Origin: a virus
IMG/VR virus record: IMGVR_UViG_3300008450_000046
Span: 1 to 57,105 of that record
Length of the DNA stretch: 57,105 nucleotides
Strand: one strand, 5' to 3'
Position numbers and translations under genes: made by a program. The first letter of the stretch is position 1. Every line of letters begins with the position of its first letter. The notes beneath the pieces are model-generated. The model was not told the DNA's origin and made no database searches. It was given only the letters and a program-made list of their open reading frames with translations. Positions 29,690 to 37,929 of the stretch are shown in pieces.

Positions 29690-31224
29690 AATGGTGTGTT
29701 TATTGTTGTGTAGGTTCCTTCAAATGTTAGATAGGTTATTGGTATTACAGTTGTGGGTACATCATAATAATTTGCTACACTATCAATAAATGTAGGTGTG
29801 GGACTTGATGTTGTCCACAAGTTAGTGATGTCTGTAAATTTGTAACTACCGTATACACCATCAGCCACAGGAGTTAATGGGAGTTTGAAAAGCTGAGCAT
29901 TATACGGATCAGTGTTATCATAGAATGCAAGAACAAGAGAGTTGTTCACCAAATTTCCCACTATAGGGCTTCCCCAAAAATAACCAGCTATATCATTAGG
30001 ACTTTCTATTATATACGCCCATTCAAAAGATCCATTTGATAATAGCTTAGCTATTATTAACGGAGAACTACTATAAGTTAAAGTGTATCCTGGAATTGGT
30101 GTATTTGGAAGATATGAGGATATATAAATATTTCCATCACCATCAGAATTAAGTTGAAAGGTTCCTAGAACATACTCATTACCATATATAGTATTGATGT
30201 TGCTTATTTTAGTAGTCCAAATAACATTTCCTTCGGGAGACATCTTTATGTATGCTCCATATAAAGGGTTAGAATAATATGATTGGTTGGCCCCATTTCC
30301 TATTTGAAGCACTATATTCTCATCTTTATCAAACGCAATACCATATGCACCTGAAAGATTACCTGCTGAAAAACTTTTATTCCAAATCTCAATTAATGAG
30401 GAGTCTAATTTTACAATATAACTTTTATCAGTATCTGGAGTGGTACAAACTAAATATACCTCCCCAGCAGAATTTACATTTATTAAAGGGCTAAAAACAT
30501 TATCGATAAATGTTACAGTTTTTGATGCTAACACTACGCCTGCTGGACTAATTTTTCTAACAATTACAATATTATTACCAATACCACCAAGAGGTTGAAT
30601 AAGAAAAGAAACATACATGTTATTAGCTGCATCAAATGCTACACTTTCAACATATTCTATATTAGCACTATAAACAGATCTATCTAAAACAATAGACCAC
30701 AACTCATTGCCATCGTTATCAAATTTTGTAATAGCAGTTGTAGTAAGAATATCAAGTTCTCCACCATAAACAGTAAAAAAACAAATTGGATTATCCTCTT
30801 TATCTATAGCAATAGTTTCAGTTTCTATATATAGACTTGTACCGTTCTCTGCAAAATCAAACGTTCTACTCCAAACTAACTCACCAGCATCGTTAAACTT
30901 TTGTAATAAAGAGTTTACATAAGAGTTTTGGTTGGGATTGTTTGGACTTAGCCAATAGTCAACCATCAACATGAATGAATTACAATTGGAGTCTATTGCA
31001 GATCCTAAAGCATAAAGAGTATCTGCACTTTCTGAATTAACTGTTTGATTAATCCAGAAATTAGAGCAAATTGTTGGTGCTGGTCCATTGCAACATTTAT
31101 AGGCATCAATTTCTGACCAATCACCCACTTTAGGTTTAGATCTACTCAAGATGAGACTACCAGGAATCATCTTGCCAGATCCATCATATTTCAAATAGGC
31201 TTTTAAATCTGTTTTATTTGCCAC
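29686..31224 (-). CDS. Docking domain A plus propeller-like repeat adhesin
   Basis: A 512-residue protein. The N-terminal 50 residues are docking domain A (TDLKAYLKYDGSGKMIPGSL, GDWSEIDAYKCC). The remainder has repeated blocks such as KFNDAGELVWSRTFD, KFDNDGNELWSIVLD and KMSPEGNVIWTTKIS, spaced about 45-55 residues apart. These are SBBP/beta-propeller-type repeats (G-x-x-x-W at the end of each blade). It is a candidate receptor-binding protein carried on the tail. It overlaps the next gene by four bases. Confidence 0.8.
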   Translation of the reverse strand: MANKTDLKAYLKYDGSGKMIPGSLILSRSKPKVGDWSEIDAYKCCNGPAPTICSNFWINQTVNSESADTLYALGSAIDSNCNSFMLMVDYWLSPNNPNQNSYVNSLLQKFNDAGELVWSRTFDFAENGTSLYIETETIAIDKEDNPICFFTVYGGELDILTTTAITKFDNDGNELWSIVLDRSVYSANIEYVESVAFDAANNMYVSFLIQPLGGIGNNIVIVRKISPAGVVLASKTVTFIDNVFSPLINVNSAGEVYLVCTTPDTDKSYIVKLDSSLIEIWNKSFSAGNLSGAYGIAFDKDENIVLQIGNGANQSYYSNPLYGAYIKMSPEGNVIWTTKISNINTIYGNEYVLGTFQLNSDGDGNIYISSYLPNTPIPGYTLTYSSSPLIIAKLLSNGSFEWAYIIESPNDIAGYFWGSPIVGNLVNNSLVLAFYDNTDPYNAQLFKLPLTPVADGVYGSYKFTDITNLWTTSSPTPTFIDSVANYYDVPTTVIPITYLTFEGTYTTINTPL

Positions 31225-31242
31225 TGCTTTTTGTTTTAATTA

Positions 31243-32433
31243 TTATGGAGGACATGTTCCCCACACTGGTTTAGGTAACACCCACGCTGTTGCACCTGTA
31301 GCAAAATCTGTAGGTGTTGAAGGAATGTTTGTTACACACCATCCACTTAAATCTTGATTGAATGCTGTTGCGTTTTGAAACATTTGTCCCATATTAAAGA
31401 CATTGCTAACATCCCATCCACTTATATTCTGATTAAAAGGTGTATTACTAAACATGCCAGACATGTTTGTAACATCAACAGTGTTCCATACACCAATACT
31501 TTGGTTGAAGGGTGTACTGTTGAACATCAAACTCATGTTGGTGACATTACTGACATCCCAAATTCCTATCGGTTGATTGAAGATTGAATTGTCAAACATT
31601 TGTCTCATGTTTAACACACTTGATGTGTCCCAACCACTTACATCTTGATTAAAACTGCTTGCATCCAAAAACATTGATTCCATGGTTGTGACACTAGATG
31701 TATCCCATCCACCAATGTTTTGATTAAACAATGAAGCATTTCGGAACATAGATGTCATATTGGTGACACTAGAAGTGTTCCACCCACTTATATTCTGATT
31801 GAACTGAGTAGCATCATAAAAGACACCCTCCATATTAGTGACATTACTAACATTCCACTCATTTATCCTGTTCACTGTTGTTAATGATGAACAACCAAAA
31901 AACATAAAAGATAAATTACTAGCAGCAGTTAGGTCTAGTATATCGGTGACACCACTTAAATCTAAATTTGAACATCCACTAAAATAACCACCGTCATTAC
32001 CTAATCTGAATCTATTACCCCATTGAGATACACTTATCATCTTGGTTGGGTCTCCTCCATGAACATCAAAAGACCACCCTCTAGTGGTTCCTGATATAGT
32101 GATGGTGTAGTCACCAGGGACAGCATACGTGTGTGTTCTGTTAGCATATGAATTTGCTGTAACAGTTCCATCACCCCAATCAATAGTTCCAACATATACA
32201 CCACCCAAATTATATGGAAGGGTGACAGATTCATCAGGAGATGTAGTTCTCCATACACTTATAAAAGGAATAGGCGCAGCAGTGGTGGTGTTAGTAGTAC
32301 AACACTTGTATGCTGGTATCTCTTCCCAGTCACCAATCTTTGGTATATATTTGCTAAAAATATTACTTCCAGGGACGGCTCTTTTTAAAACATCATACCT
32401 AACGTACGCTTTTAAATCCCTTTTATTACTCAC
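31243..32433 (-). CDS. Docking domain A plus PKD-like and BspA-type repeat adhesin
   Basis: A 396-residue protein: docking domain A (residues 1-46), a short Thr linker (TTNTTTAAP), a PKD-like domain (GTIDWGDGTVTA), then about eight BspA/DUF285-type repeats of 25 residues (FNQNISGWNTSSVTNMTSMF and variants). DUF285 repeats occur in surface proteins of many bacteria and eukaryotes and bind host factors. The Thr-Ala-Pro linker marks the joint between dock and effector. A likely tail adhesin. Confidence 0.85.
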   Translation of the reverse strand: MSNKRDLKAYVRYDVLKRAVPGSNIFSKYIPKIGDWEEIPAYKCCTTNTTTAAPIPFISVWRTTSPDESVTLPYNLGGVYVGTIDWGDGTVTANSYANRTHTYAVPGDYTITISGTTRGWSFDVHGGDPTKMISVSQWGNRFRLGNDGGYFSGCSNLDLSGVTDILDLTAASNLSFMFFGCSSLTTVNRINEWNVSNVTNMEGVFYDATQFNQNISGWNTSSVTNMTSMFRNASLFNQNIGGWDTSSVTTMESMFLDASSFNQDVSGWDTSSVLNMRQMFDNSIFNQPIGIWDVSNVTNMSLMFNSTPFNQSIGVWNTVDVTNMSGMFSNTPFNQNISGWDVSNVFNMGQMFQNATAFNQDLSGWCVTNIPSTPTDFATGATAWVLPKPVWGTCPP

Positions 32434-32446
32434 GATTTGTCAGATT

Positions 32447-32668
32447 TTATAGTGGACCTGCTGTGGTAGTGGTAGTTGTTGTGCTAGTGCTAGTGCTAGT
32501 GCTAGTAGTGGTGGTAGTGGTTTCATTGCAGCACTCATATGCTGGAATCTCTGTCCAATTTCCCACCTTAGGCTTCTTCCTTCTGAGGATCAGGCTGCTG
32601 GGAACTACTCTCCCAGAACCATCAAAGCGTACATAAGCTTTGAGAGGGCGTTTGTTAATTGTGGCCAT
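32447..32668 (-). CDS. Docking domain A stub with Thr/Ser tail
   Basis: A 73-residue protein consisting of docking domain A (RPLKAYVRFDGSGRVVPSSL, GNWTEIPAYECC) followed by a tail of about 20 Thr/Ser residues ending AGPL and a stop. It has no effector domain. It lies 13 bases upstream of the full-length paralogue at 31243. The tail is encoded by an array of short repeats (see 32462-32520). Similar dock-plus-Thr stubs exist for two other docking families in this window. Confidence 0.78.
   Translation of the reverse strand: MATINKRPLKAYVRFDGSGRVVPSSLILRRKKPKVGNWTEIPAYECCNETTTTTTSTSTSTSTTTTTTTAGPL
32462..32520 (-). repeat. Simple repeats coding the Thr/Ser tail
   Basis: The plus strand shows four perfect copies of GTGCTA (32481-32504) within a longer GTG/GTA/GTT trinucleotide tract. 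On the coding strand this gives Thr-Ser-Thr-Ser and poly-Thr. Copy-number change in six-base or three-base units would keep the frame but alter tail length. Confidence 0.75.
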
Positions 32669-33683
32669 AATCTAAATTGTATTTGTTTTTAATGTTGAAT
32701 AATTGTTTTAAGTAGTAGTGGTTGCAGAGTGTCCTACTCTTCTCACTATCAAGCACCTCGTAGATGTGTGGGTCTTTAAAAGGATTATCCCCTGTGTGGT
32801 ATTTACCCTTGTAGAATGTAGGAATGTCACCCTGACTATCTCCTACAATTCCTGCATTGTGCAGGATGCCCACTCTCTCAAGTCTGGATATATGATCTGA
32901 GCTCCATGCAAATTCCAGTTCTGGAATCACCTTTGTCTCTTGTTCCCTCAACCAGAGGTTCCAGAGAACAGCCCACATGTCCGCACACCAAGATTGATAT
33001 CCTTTACTCTCGTTCTCGAAGTAATCTTTATTTATATTTCTGAGATAGGTTCTGATGATTAAGCAATCACCCAACACCTTTTCCCAGAAACTTGCACCTA
33101 TATTTTTCAGGAGATACTGTGCACCGCCTGAATTTTCCTCATTGCGCTCACAAATCTCTCTTGTTATACCAATCATGCTGGTCACTTCTGCCAGCACATC
33201 CCTGGTTTTATATTCTTTCAGCTTGTCAGGAAGTACATCCTTCACCTTGCTGTCAAAATATGAGGCACTTATATAACTGTTTGTATCTGATAGATAGCAT
33301 ACATCATCTTCCAGATAAGCATCTACATTGAAGTTCTCTGTAAACACCACATCACTATCACAATAAAACACTGCCTTATTCACCATATCTGGATTAGCCT
33401 GGAAGTATTTCATCAGAGAATAAGGACGTAATACAGGAATGTAAACCTTGAGCATCTGGCTAATCTCATCCTCATCCTTTACATAAAAGAACTCAGCTTC
33501 TGGATAGAGGTCAGCAACCTTTTTCCATTCCTGATTCCTTTCTCTGAAGTTGGGAGTGAAAACAAGAACAATAGCTTTGTCAGAATGTCCAAGCGTTTTC
33601 AGACTTTCTAGCCACATGTGCACTTGCCAGATGTAATAGTTATCATCGGGCTGGGCGGTCACGAATTTTAGTTCTTTACTCAT
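32655..33683 (-). CDS. Glycosyltransferase (GT8/HPAT-like)
   Basis: A 342-residue GT-A-type glycosyltransferase. The metal-binding DxD is in AVFYCDSDVVFTENF near residue 110. The N-terminus (MSKELKFVTAQPDDNYYIWQ) and the SGGAQYLLKNIGASFWEKVL block resemble plant hydroxyproline arabinosyltransferase and peptidyl-serine galactosyltransferase enzymes, which glycosylate structural proteins. Position inside the adhesin operon suggests that its acceptor is one of the Thr/Ser-rich fibres; this is inference. It overlaps the docking stub by 14 bases. The HNH gene upstream overlaps its start (TAATG). Confidence 0.8.
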   Translation of the reverse strand: MSKELKFVTAQPDDNYYIWQVHMWLESLKTLGHSDKAIVLVFTPNFRERNQEWKKVADLYPEAEFFYVKDEDEISQMLKVYIPVLRPYSLMKYFQANPDMVNKAVFYCDSDVVFTENFNVDAYLEDDVCYLSDTNSYISASYFDSKVKDVLPDKLKEYKTRDVLAEVTSMIGITREICERNEENSGGAQYLLKNIGASFWEKVLGDCLIIRTYLRNINKDYFENESKGYQSWCADMWAVLWNLWLREQETKVIPELEFAWSSDHISRLERVGILHNAGIVGDSQGDIPTFYKGKYHTGDNPFKDPHIYEVLDSEKSRTLCNHYYLKQLFNIKNKYNLDYGHN

Positions 33684-34273
33684 TATATAGTTGGTTTAAA
33701 TCTTTCATCTCTTCTAACTACTTTGGTAGTGTTTGATTTCCAAGTTTGTCCATAAATAATTTGTCTTACAGTATATAAATTTATGTTTGTTATTTTAGAA
33801 ATCTCTTTTATACTTTTTCCTGAATTATATAATTCTTTTAAAGCAGTAACCTTTTCATCATTAAGTTTTGCTCTACCATTTCCTTCACCAGCTCTACTAG
33901 GTTGTAAACCAAGTTTATAGGCATGTAGTTGATTTTCTGATTGAGTAACCCACTCCAAGTTTTCTAACCTATTATCTGTTTTTACACCATTAATATGGTT
34001 AATCTGGGTACAACCTTCAGGTTTTGTCAGAAAGGCACTAGCCACAAGTTTATGAACTAGTCTAGTGTGACAACCTTCTTTACGAAACCTTACCTCAGGA
34101 TATCCTTTTTTATTAAAAGATTGTTTTAAATCTTTTCCTTTTAGCAAACATAGTCCATTTTTACCTTTTCTAAGTCTGTTTATGCCTCTAACATTACCTA
34201 GACTACTAACTTCATATCCATCAAATTCTGGAATAATTTTCCATTCTTCACAGATAAATTTTAAGTCCCTCAT
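33683..34273 (-). CDS. NUMOD4-HNH homing endonuclease
   Basis: A 196-residue homing endonuclease. NUMOD4 domain: EEWKIIPEFDGYEVSSLGNV. HNH core: VHKLVASAFLTKPEGCTQIN, then HINGVKTDNRLENLEWVT. C-terminal helix-turn-helix: RAKLNDEKVTALKELYNSGK, then EISKITNINLYTVRQIIYG. All catalytic elements are present. Its first residues (MRDLKF) and the bases before them resemble the start of the glycosyltransferase gene downstream (MSKELKF), suggesting insertion at that gene's 5' end. Confidence 0.88.
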   Translation of the reverse strand: MRDLKFICEEWKIIPEFDGYEVSSLGNVRGINRLRKGKNGLCLLKGKDLKQSFNKKGYPEVRFRKEGCHTRLVHKLVASAFLTKPEGCTQINHINGVKTDNRLENLEWVTQSENQLHAYKLGLQPSRAGEGNGRAKLNDEKVTALKELYNSGKSIKEISKITNINLYTVRQIIYGQTWKSNTTKVVRRDERFKPTI

Positions 34274-34304
34274 ATATGTAGATGTTGTTGGTTTTATGTT
34301 TGCT

Positions 34305-34442
34305 CTATGGAGCTGCTGTTGTTGTGGTGGTAGTGGTAGACAATGCTGCTGTCACCTTAATCAATTGATCCAATTGCTTAGATATTTGATAAAGCAGATT
34401 AGCCTCATTACTCCATCCTATTTGTCTATTTGGTACTGACAT
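34305..34442 (-). CDS. Docking domain C stub with Thr tail
   Basis: A 45-residue protein, MSVPNRQIGWSNEANLLYQI, then a short helix and the tail STTTTTTTAAP. Its first 30 residues are similar to the start of the 446-residue protein upstream (PKQIGWSQESNLLWELLRKT). It is the third docking-type stub in this window and, like the others, ends in a Thr tract and a Pro. Confidence 0.7.
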   Translation of the reverse strand: MSVPNRQIGWSNEANLLYQISKQLDQLIKVTAALSTTTTTTTAAP

Positions 34443-34457
34443 GATATATTAAATTTA

Positions 34458-35798
34458 TTATCTACTGATTTCTTCCCAATCTATAGAAGCATATGCACCC
34501 TCACCACCAGATGTTGTGGCTACAGCCATTTCTACTACAATCTCGTAAGGTGTGCCTGTTAACCCATTTCTTTCAAGCTGATTAGCAAAAAGAGCTTCCT
34601 TGAGAATATTAATTGAAGGAGATCCTTGGTTAGATGAATTAACAAATCCACTAGCTAACACTCTTCCTCCTGATGCAGAAGTGGCTGTAATATTATATTC
34701 TACGGAAGAATCAGCTGCTGCAGTTAACCATGATCCTCCAGTGGTTGTAACACCACCATTCACCACTCTCCACTGGTAATTTTTACCATTACCTAGTCCT
34801 AAAATAGAAACAGCTGTTGCAATTGCAATAGCATCTAGTCTTGTAGATTTAAGTCTTATTGATACAATAGGGTAGTAGGTTCCTGGTAAAGCAAAGGTTC
34901 TTGGTGCAACAATAGATGTGCCAGCAGACAACTGTGCACCTCTAAGTTCATAACCACCCTCAGAAATCACTGTAGAACAAATTTGTTTCAATGTACTAGC
35001 TCCAGATGTACCAGCTGTGTTGAATATCTCGTAACGCAGAGGTAATGATGCACTTGTAATATATGTGCTAGTGATGATGTTAGCATGTTGGAACGTATGG
35101 CATAAAATAAACTGTCCGTTTATTACAAATCCTATACGTACAGATCCTACACCCAACCACTCTAAATCCATCCAAAGTATCTGAGCCTTGGTGAGATCAA
35201 GTGTAAGTCCTGAAGGACCGTTACCATCAAGCTTATCTACATTCCAATCAGCTTGTAAAACTGGTGTATTTACAACAGATCCTGTTACATAGCTTCTTTT
35301 CACAAAAGCTATGTCACTATTTGCTTGTTCCAGATAGAATCCATTTTCAACTCCATAATATCCAACACGTTGTGTAAGACCTGCTTTAGGAGCACTCATT
35401 ACAAATGTGTTCATCACCAGGAGTGATTTACCTGGTTGATAAGCAAACACCTTGATTGTTTCTCTTGTAACAGAAGATCCAGAAGCAGCTGTAACATTTA
35501 GATCTACAAGTCCTTGATTAGCATTAAATACAGCTGCACCGCTTGTAGCAGTGGCTGTAGACCAAAGATCATTATCATCAAACCTATGGCTAGAATCAAA
35601 CATTGTAAGAGGTTCTGAAACTCTAAGCCTACCAAAGGCATCCTGTGATGTGGAAGGAGCAAATGTAATAGCACTGTCTACGTTGACATTAGTGTTTACA
35701 TTAGAAGTTACACCAATAAGTCTATCAGTCTTCCTAAGAAGTTCCCACAGGAGATTAGACTCCTGGCTCCAGCCTATTTGTTTAGGTATTATAGCCAT
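34458..35798 (-). CDS. Virion protein with docking domain C (tail/fibre candidate)
   Basis: A 446-residue protein that starts with docking domain C (QIGWSQESNLLWELLRKTDR) and continues with a beta-rich body: SAITFAPSTSQDAFGRLRVS, SHRFDDNDLWSTATA and SLLVMNTFVMSAPKAGLTQR. Proteins with the DAFGRLRVSEP block are, from memory, common structural or fibre proteins in environmental phages. It has its own near-leaderless promoter. Enzymatic activity is not expected. Confidence 0.75.
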   Translation of the reverse strand: MAIIPKQIGWSQESNLLWELLRKTDRLIGVTSNVNTNVNVDSAITFAPSTSQDAFGRLRVSEPLTMFDSSHRFDDNDLWSTATATSGAAVFNANQGLVDLNVTAASGSSVTRETIKVFAYQPGKSLLVMNTFVMSAPKAGLTQRVGYYGVENGFYLEQANSDIAFVKRSYVTGSVVNTPVLQADWNVDKLDGNGPSGLTLDLTKAQILWMDLEWLGVGSVRIGFVINGQFILCHTFQHANIITSTYITSASLPLRYEIFNTAGTSGASTLKQICSTVISEGGYELRGAQLSAGTSIVAPRTFALPGTYYPIVSIRLKSTRLDAIAIATAVSILGLGNGKNYQWRVVNGGVTTTGGSWLTAAADSSVEYNITATSASGGRVLASGFVNSSNQGSPSINILKEALFANQLERNGLTGTPYEIVVEMAVATTSGGEGAYASIDWEEISR

Positions 35799-35805
35799 AA
35801 GTTTA

Positions 35806-35836
35806 CAAATCTATACATTAATATTTGATTAGCAAT
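35806..35836 (-). promoter_or_regulatory. Promoter of the 34458-35798 gene
   Basis: Minus strand: ATTG (35836-35833), 19 bases, TAGATTTG (35813-35806). Only seven bases separate the box from the ATG at 35798. Upstream lies the palindrome ATTAACAGAGTTAAT at 35854-35868, a possible operator. Confidence 0.68.
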
Positions 35837-35853
35837 GAGCTATAATAAATTCG

Positions 35854-35868
35854 ATTAACAGAGTTAAT
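35854..35868. promoter_or_regulatory. Operator-like palindrome ATTAACAGAGTTAAT
   Basis: Six-base perfect arms around AGA, about 18 bases upstream of the -33 element of the neighbouring minus-strand promoter. A regulator site is possible; AT-rich palindromes also arise by chance. Confidence 0.35.
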
Positions 35869-35879
35869 TAAATTTAGTA

Positions 35880-35894
35880 TAATCAAATTGATTA
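35880..35894. promoter_or_regulatory. Palindrome TAATCAATTTGATTA, copy 2
   Basis: Reverse complement of the element at 5579-5593. It includes the stop codon of the 42-residue gene and lies just upstream of a new minus-strand promoter. Confidence 0.4.
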
Positions 35895-36020
35895 TTTTCC
35901 TTGACCTCTGTATTTAGATACAGCTTTGTCTTTTGGACCTTTGGTCTTGGTAGCTTTGCCCTTTTTTCTTTTACCAAAAGATATCTTTCTGGACTCTCCT
36001 GATGATTTTGATTTTGCCAT
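35892..36020 (-). CDS. Small basic protein (42 aa)
   Basis: A 42-residue Lys/Ser-rich protein, MAKSKSSGESRKISFGKRKK, then GKATKTKGPKDKAVSKYRGQ and GK. It belongs by composition to the small basic proteins at 22849-26782. The ATG at 36020 overlaps the stop of the membrane protein upstream. Its stop is inside the palindrome at 35880-35894. Confidence 0.6.
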   Translation of the reverse strand: MAKSKSSGESRKISFGKRKKGKATKTKGPKDKAVSKYRGQGK

Positions 36021-36388
36021 TACAATATAATTGATAGTATGGTGATGATTATAAAAATTCCATAATATGGAAAATATCCATATTTAGCCTGAAACCTATA
36101 GGAGAGTTTGTCTATTAAAGATCCAGTGGAGGATGATATGTAATCAAACCTCAACCCTCTCATAATGTTTAAGGATGTATCAAATACCACTCTTCTTAAA
36201 CATAACAGTCCTATTATAAAGAACCAATCTTTCAGATATATGTACACAGGGGCTAGGAGCAATGCATACACCAGAGTGTTTATTCCGTGATATATCCTTA
36301 AATGGAGTTTGATGCGCTCAGCATCATGATATGCTAGGATGAGATTCATCCCAATAAAGAGGAAGGCTATGGCAAGTTTAACCAGCAT
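36020..36388 (-). CDS. Integral membrane protein
   Basis: A 122-residue protein with about four hydrophobic segments (LAIAFLFIGMNLILA; INTLVYALLLAPVYIYL; WFFIIGLLCL; YYGIFIIITILSIIL). No family recognised. Located in the lysis region, so a holin-related or superinfection-exclusion role is possible. It overlaps the neighbouring genes by one base each side. Confidence 0.68.
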   Translation of the reverse strand: MLVKLAIAFLFIGMNLILAYHDAERIKLHLRIYHGINTLVYALLLAPVYIYLKDWFFIIGLLCLRRVVFDTSLNIMRGLRFDYISSSTGSLIDKLSYRFQAKYGYFPYYGIFIIITILSIIL

Positions 36389-36702
36389 TATGCCTCAAGC
36401 ACTGCTTCAAGTGCAATTAGTAAACTAATGATTTCCAACAAGATAGCTACCAACCAGAAAGCAGAATAGATTCTGTTCCCTTGATCATCCTTAGCTGAAA
36501 ACTTATCCTTAATCCCTATATATCCAACCATAATGGCTGCACCAACCAGGGAGTAAAAAGGTGTAAGTGCGAACACTAACCACTGTCCACCATTGTAGAT
36601 CCATTGTCTACCTTCATCTGTTTTCCAAATGGCTATTTGAAAGAGGGTTGCTACAAGAAACCCTATTACACCAAATACACCAGCTTCTCTAATCTTTTTC
36701 AT
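36388..36702 (-). CDS. Membrane protein, holin candidate
   Basis: A 104-residue protein with three hydrophobic helices (FGVIGFLVATLFQIAI; WLVFALTPFYSLVGAAIMVG; FWLVAILLEIISLLIAL). Three-helix topology and position immediately after the endolysin gene fit a class I holin. There is a second candidate at 37317-37559, so which one is the holin is uncertain. Confidence 0.62.
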   Translation of the reverse strand: MKKIREAGVFGVIGFLVATLFQIAIWKTDEGRQWIYNGGQWLVFALTPFYSLVGAAIMVGYIGIKDKFSAKDDQGNRIYSAFWLVAILLEIISLLIALEAVLEA

Positions 36703-36718
36703 ATTGTTGAGTTTTAAT

Positions 36719-37336
36719 TTACGATAGTTCAGCTATGAACAGTTTGAACTTGGATATGCGATCAGCAAGTCCGTGAGTTCCACCATTCACCTTTCTAGTC
36801 ACTTCTGTAACTACAGCATCTGTAGTTCCTTTATCTGCAATAGCATTTATCTTTACACTATTCCAGAACCATGCTGCAGAGAGCAATGGATATTTTGATG
36901 CCACCAGTTCAGGGCTAGCTATCAAATCTTCAGGTACAAACTGGTCAAATGCTTTATAATTATCCTTGCCTGTCAGCTGAATTGCACCCCTGCCTCTAAA
37001 TTTGAACCCCTCTTTCGTAGCTTCTGGACCATTTCCCATGCGTCCACCATACACTCTAGATCCAATCTTTTCTGGATTACGTGCATATGCATCAGCCAAA
37101 GCTTTGTCAGGAGTTCCATCAGCTTTCCTGAAGTATCTAGGAAACACTTTAAGCAAACCGTCTGCAGAATAGTTCAGGTTCTCTGTAAACTTACTAAAGT
37201 TACCAGATTCATGAGCACATTGTGCCAGGAAATGAGCTAGTCTGAGAGGAGTGTCAATCTTGAACTTCTCCATTACAGACGGTATTTCTTCCAGAATGTT
37301 AGCTGGAATTTTGGTTCTAAGCCTCTCCAGATTCAT
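36719..37336 (-). CDS. GH19 chitinase-like endolysin
   Basis: A 205-residue glycoside hydrolase family 19-type lysozyme. AHFLAQCAHESGNFSKF has the catalytic Glu, and GFKFRGRGAIQLTGKDNY is the family signature, followed by KYPLLSAAWFW. Endolysins of this family cut peptidoglycan between N-acetylmuramic acid and N-acetylglucosamine. There is no signal peptide, so it needs a holin from the flanking genes. The start overlaps the holin candidate upstream by 20 bases. Confidence 0.88.
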   Translation of the reverse strand: MNLERLRTKIPANILEEIPSVMEKFKIDTPLRLAHFLAQCAHESGNFSKFTENLNYSADGLLKVFPRYFRKADGTPDKALADAYARNPEKIGSRVYGGRMGNGPEATKEGFKFRGRGAIQLTGKDNYKAFDQFVPEDLIASPELVASKYPLLSAAWFWNSVKINAIADKGTTDAVVTEVTRKVNGGTHGLADRISKFKLFIAELS

Positions 37337-37559
37337 TTTTGTTTGTTTTTATGGTTTGCCATGCAGATATTCCCAGGGAAAGAGCAGCAAATGCTGCTGT
37401 TGCCTCAACCAAAACATCAGAAGGTTTAACATCACCATGACTAAAACTGTTAGCCAATAAGGTGACACATAAAGATGTAGCAGCCATTCCTCCAAAGAAA
37501 CGCTTACTGCTAATTTTTCCGTCCTCTGAAAAGAGGCTCCACAAAAAGTTCTTAATCAT
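37317..37559 (-). CDS. Small membrane protein, holin candidate
   Basis: An 80-residue protein with two hydrophobic stretches (FFGGMAATSLCVTLLANS and ATAAFAALSLGISAW) and a charged C-terminus (KTNKNESGEA). Two-helix topology, size and overlap with the endolysin start are typical of class II holins. The gene also overlaps the spanin-like gene upstream by eight bases. Confidence 0.65.
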   Translation of the reverse strand: MIKNFLWSLFSEDGKISSKRFFGGMAATSLCVTLLANSFSHGDVKPSDVLVEATAAFAALSLGISAWQTIKTNKNESGEA

Positions 37560-37929
37560 GTTCTATAATTGTTGAGTCTATAGATTGTGTGCTGTCTGTG
37601 CTAATTTTTTTCTTACCCCAGAAGTTTGTTTTCTCCTTGATGTAAATGGTGTCTCTGACAACAACAGTTTTTACAACCATTGCTTCCTTCTTTAAAGACT
37701 GATTTTCCTTTTCTAAATCTTCCACCTTGTGAACTATACCCTTCTCAAGCTTCTCTATCTTCTCATCCACCTTTGGGATGTACACAAGAATAGAGTCGTG
37801 TAATTTATGTGAAGCTATTATAATACTATCGTACGATGTTTTAATAACAACCTCTTCTTTTTTCTCAGCCACCTTTGCCATGCAAGAGGTGAAGAGAAAA
37901 GCAACCGTTAGAATGTAATTGTATTTCAT
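37552..37929 (-). CDS. Spanin-like lipoprotein
   Basis: A 125-residue protein with a lipoprotein signal (lipobox FTSC at residues 13-16), a long coiled coil (VDEKIEKLEKGIVHKVEDLE and onward) and a charged tail. It fits an outer-membrane spanin (o-spanin) that fuses the membranes at the end of lysis. The gene upstream encodes a one-helix coiled-coil protein that would be its inner-membrane partner. Confidence 0.68.
   Translation of the reverse strand: MKYNYILTVAFLFTSCMAKVAEKKEEVVIKTSYDSIIIASHKLHDSILVYIPKVDEKIEKLEKGIVHKVEDLEKENQSLKKEAMVVKTVVVRDTIYIKEKTNFWGKKKISTDSTQSIDSTIIEHD

Noticed and set aside
34274-34304. Further short gene between the HNH gene and the docking C stub
   Set aside because: Only about 30 bases, with no start codon in a useful frame.
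28694-35798. Diversity-generating retroelement acting on the adhesins
   Set aside because: No reverse transcriptase gene and no template/variable repeat pair with adenine-biased differences was found in the window.
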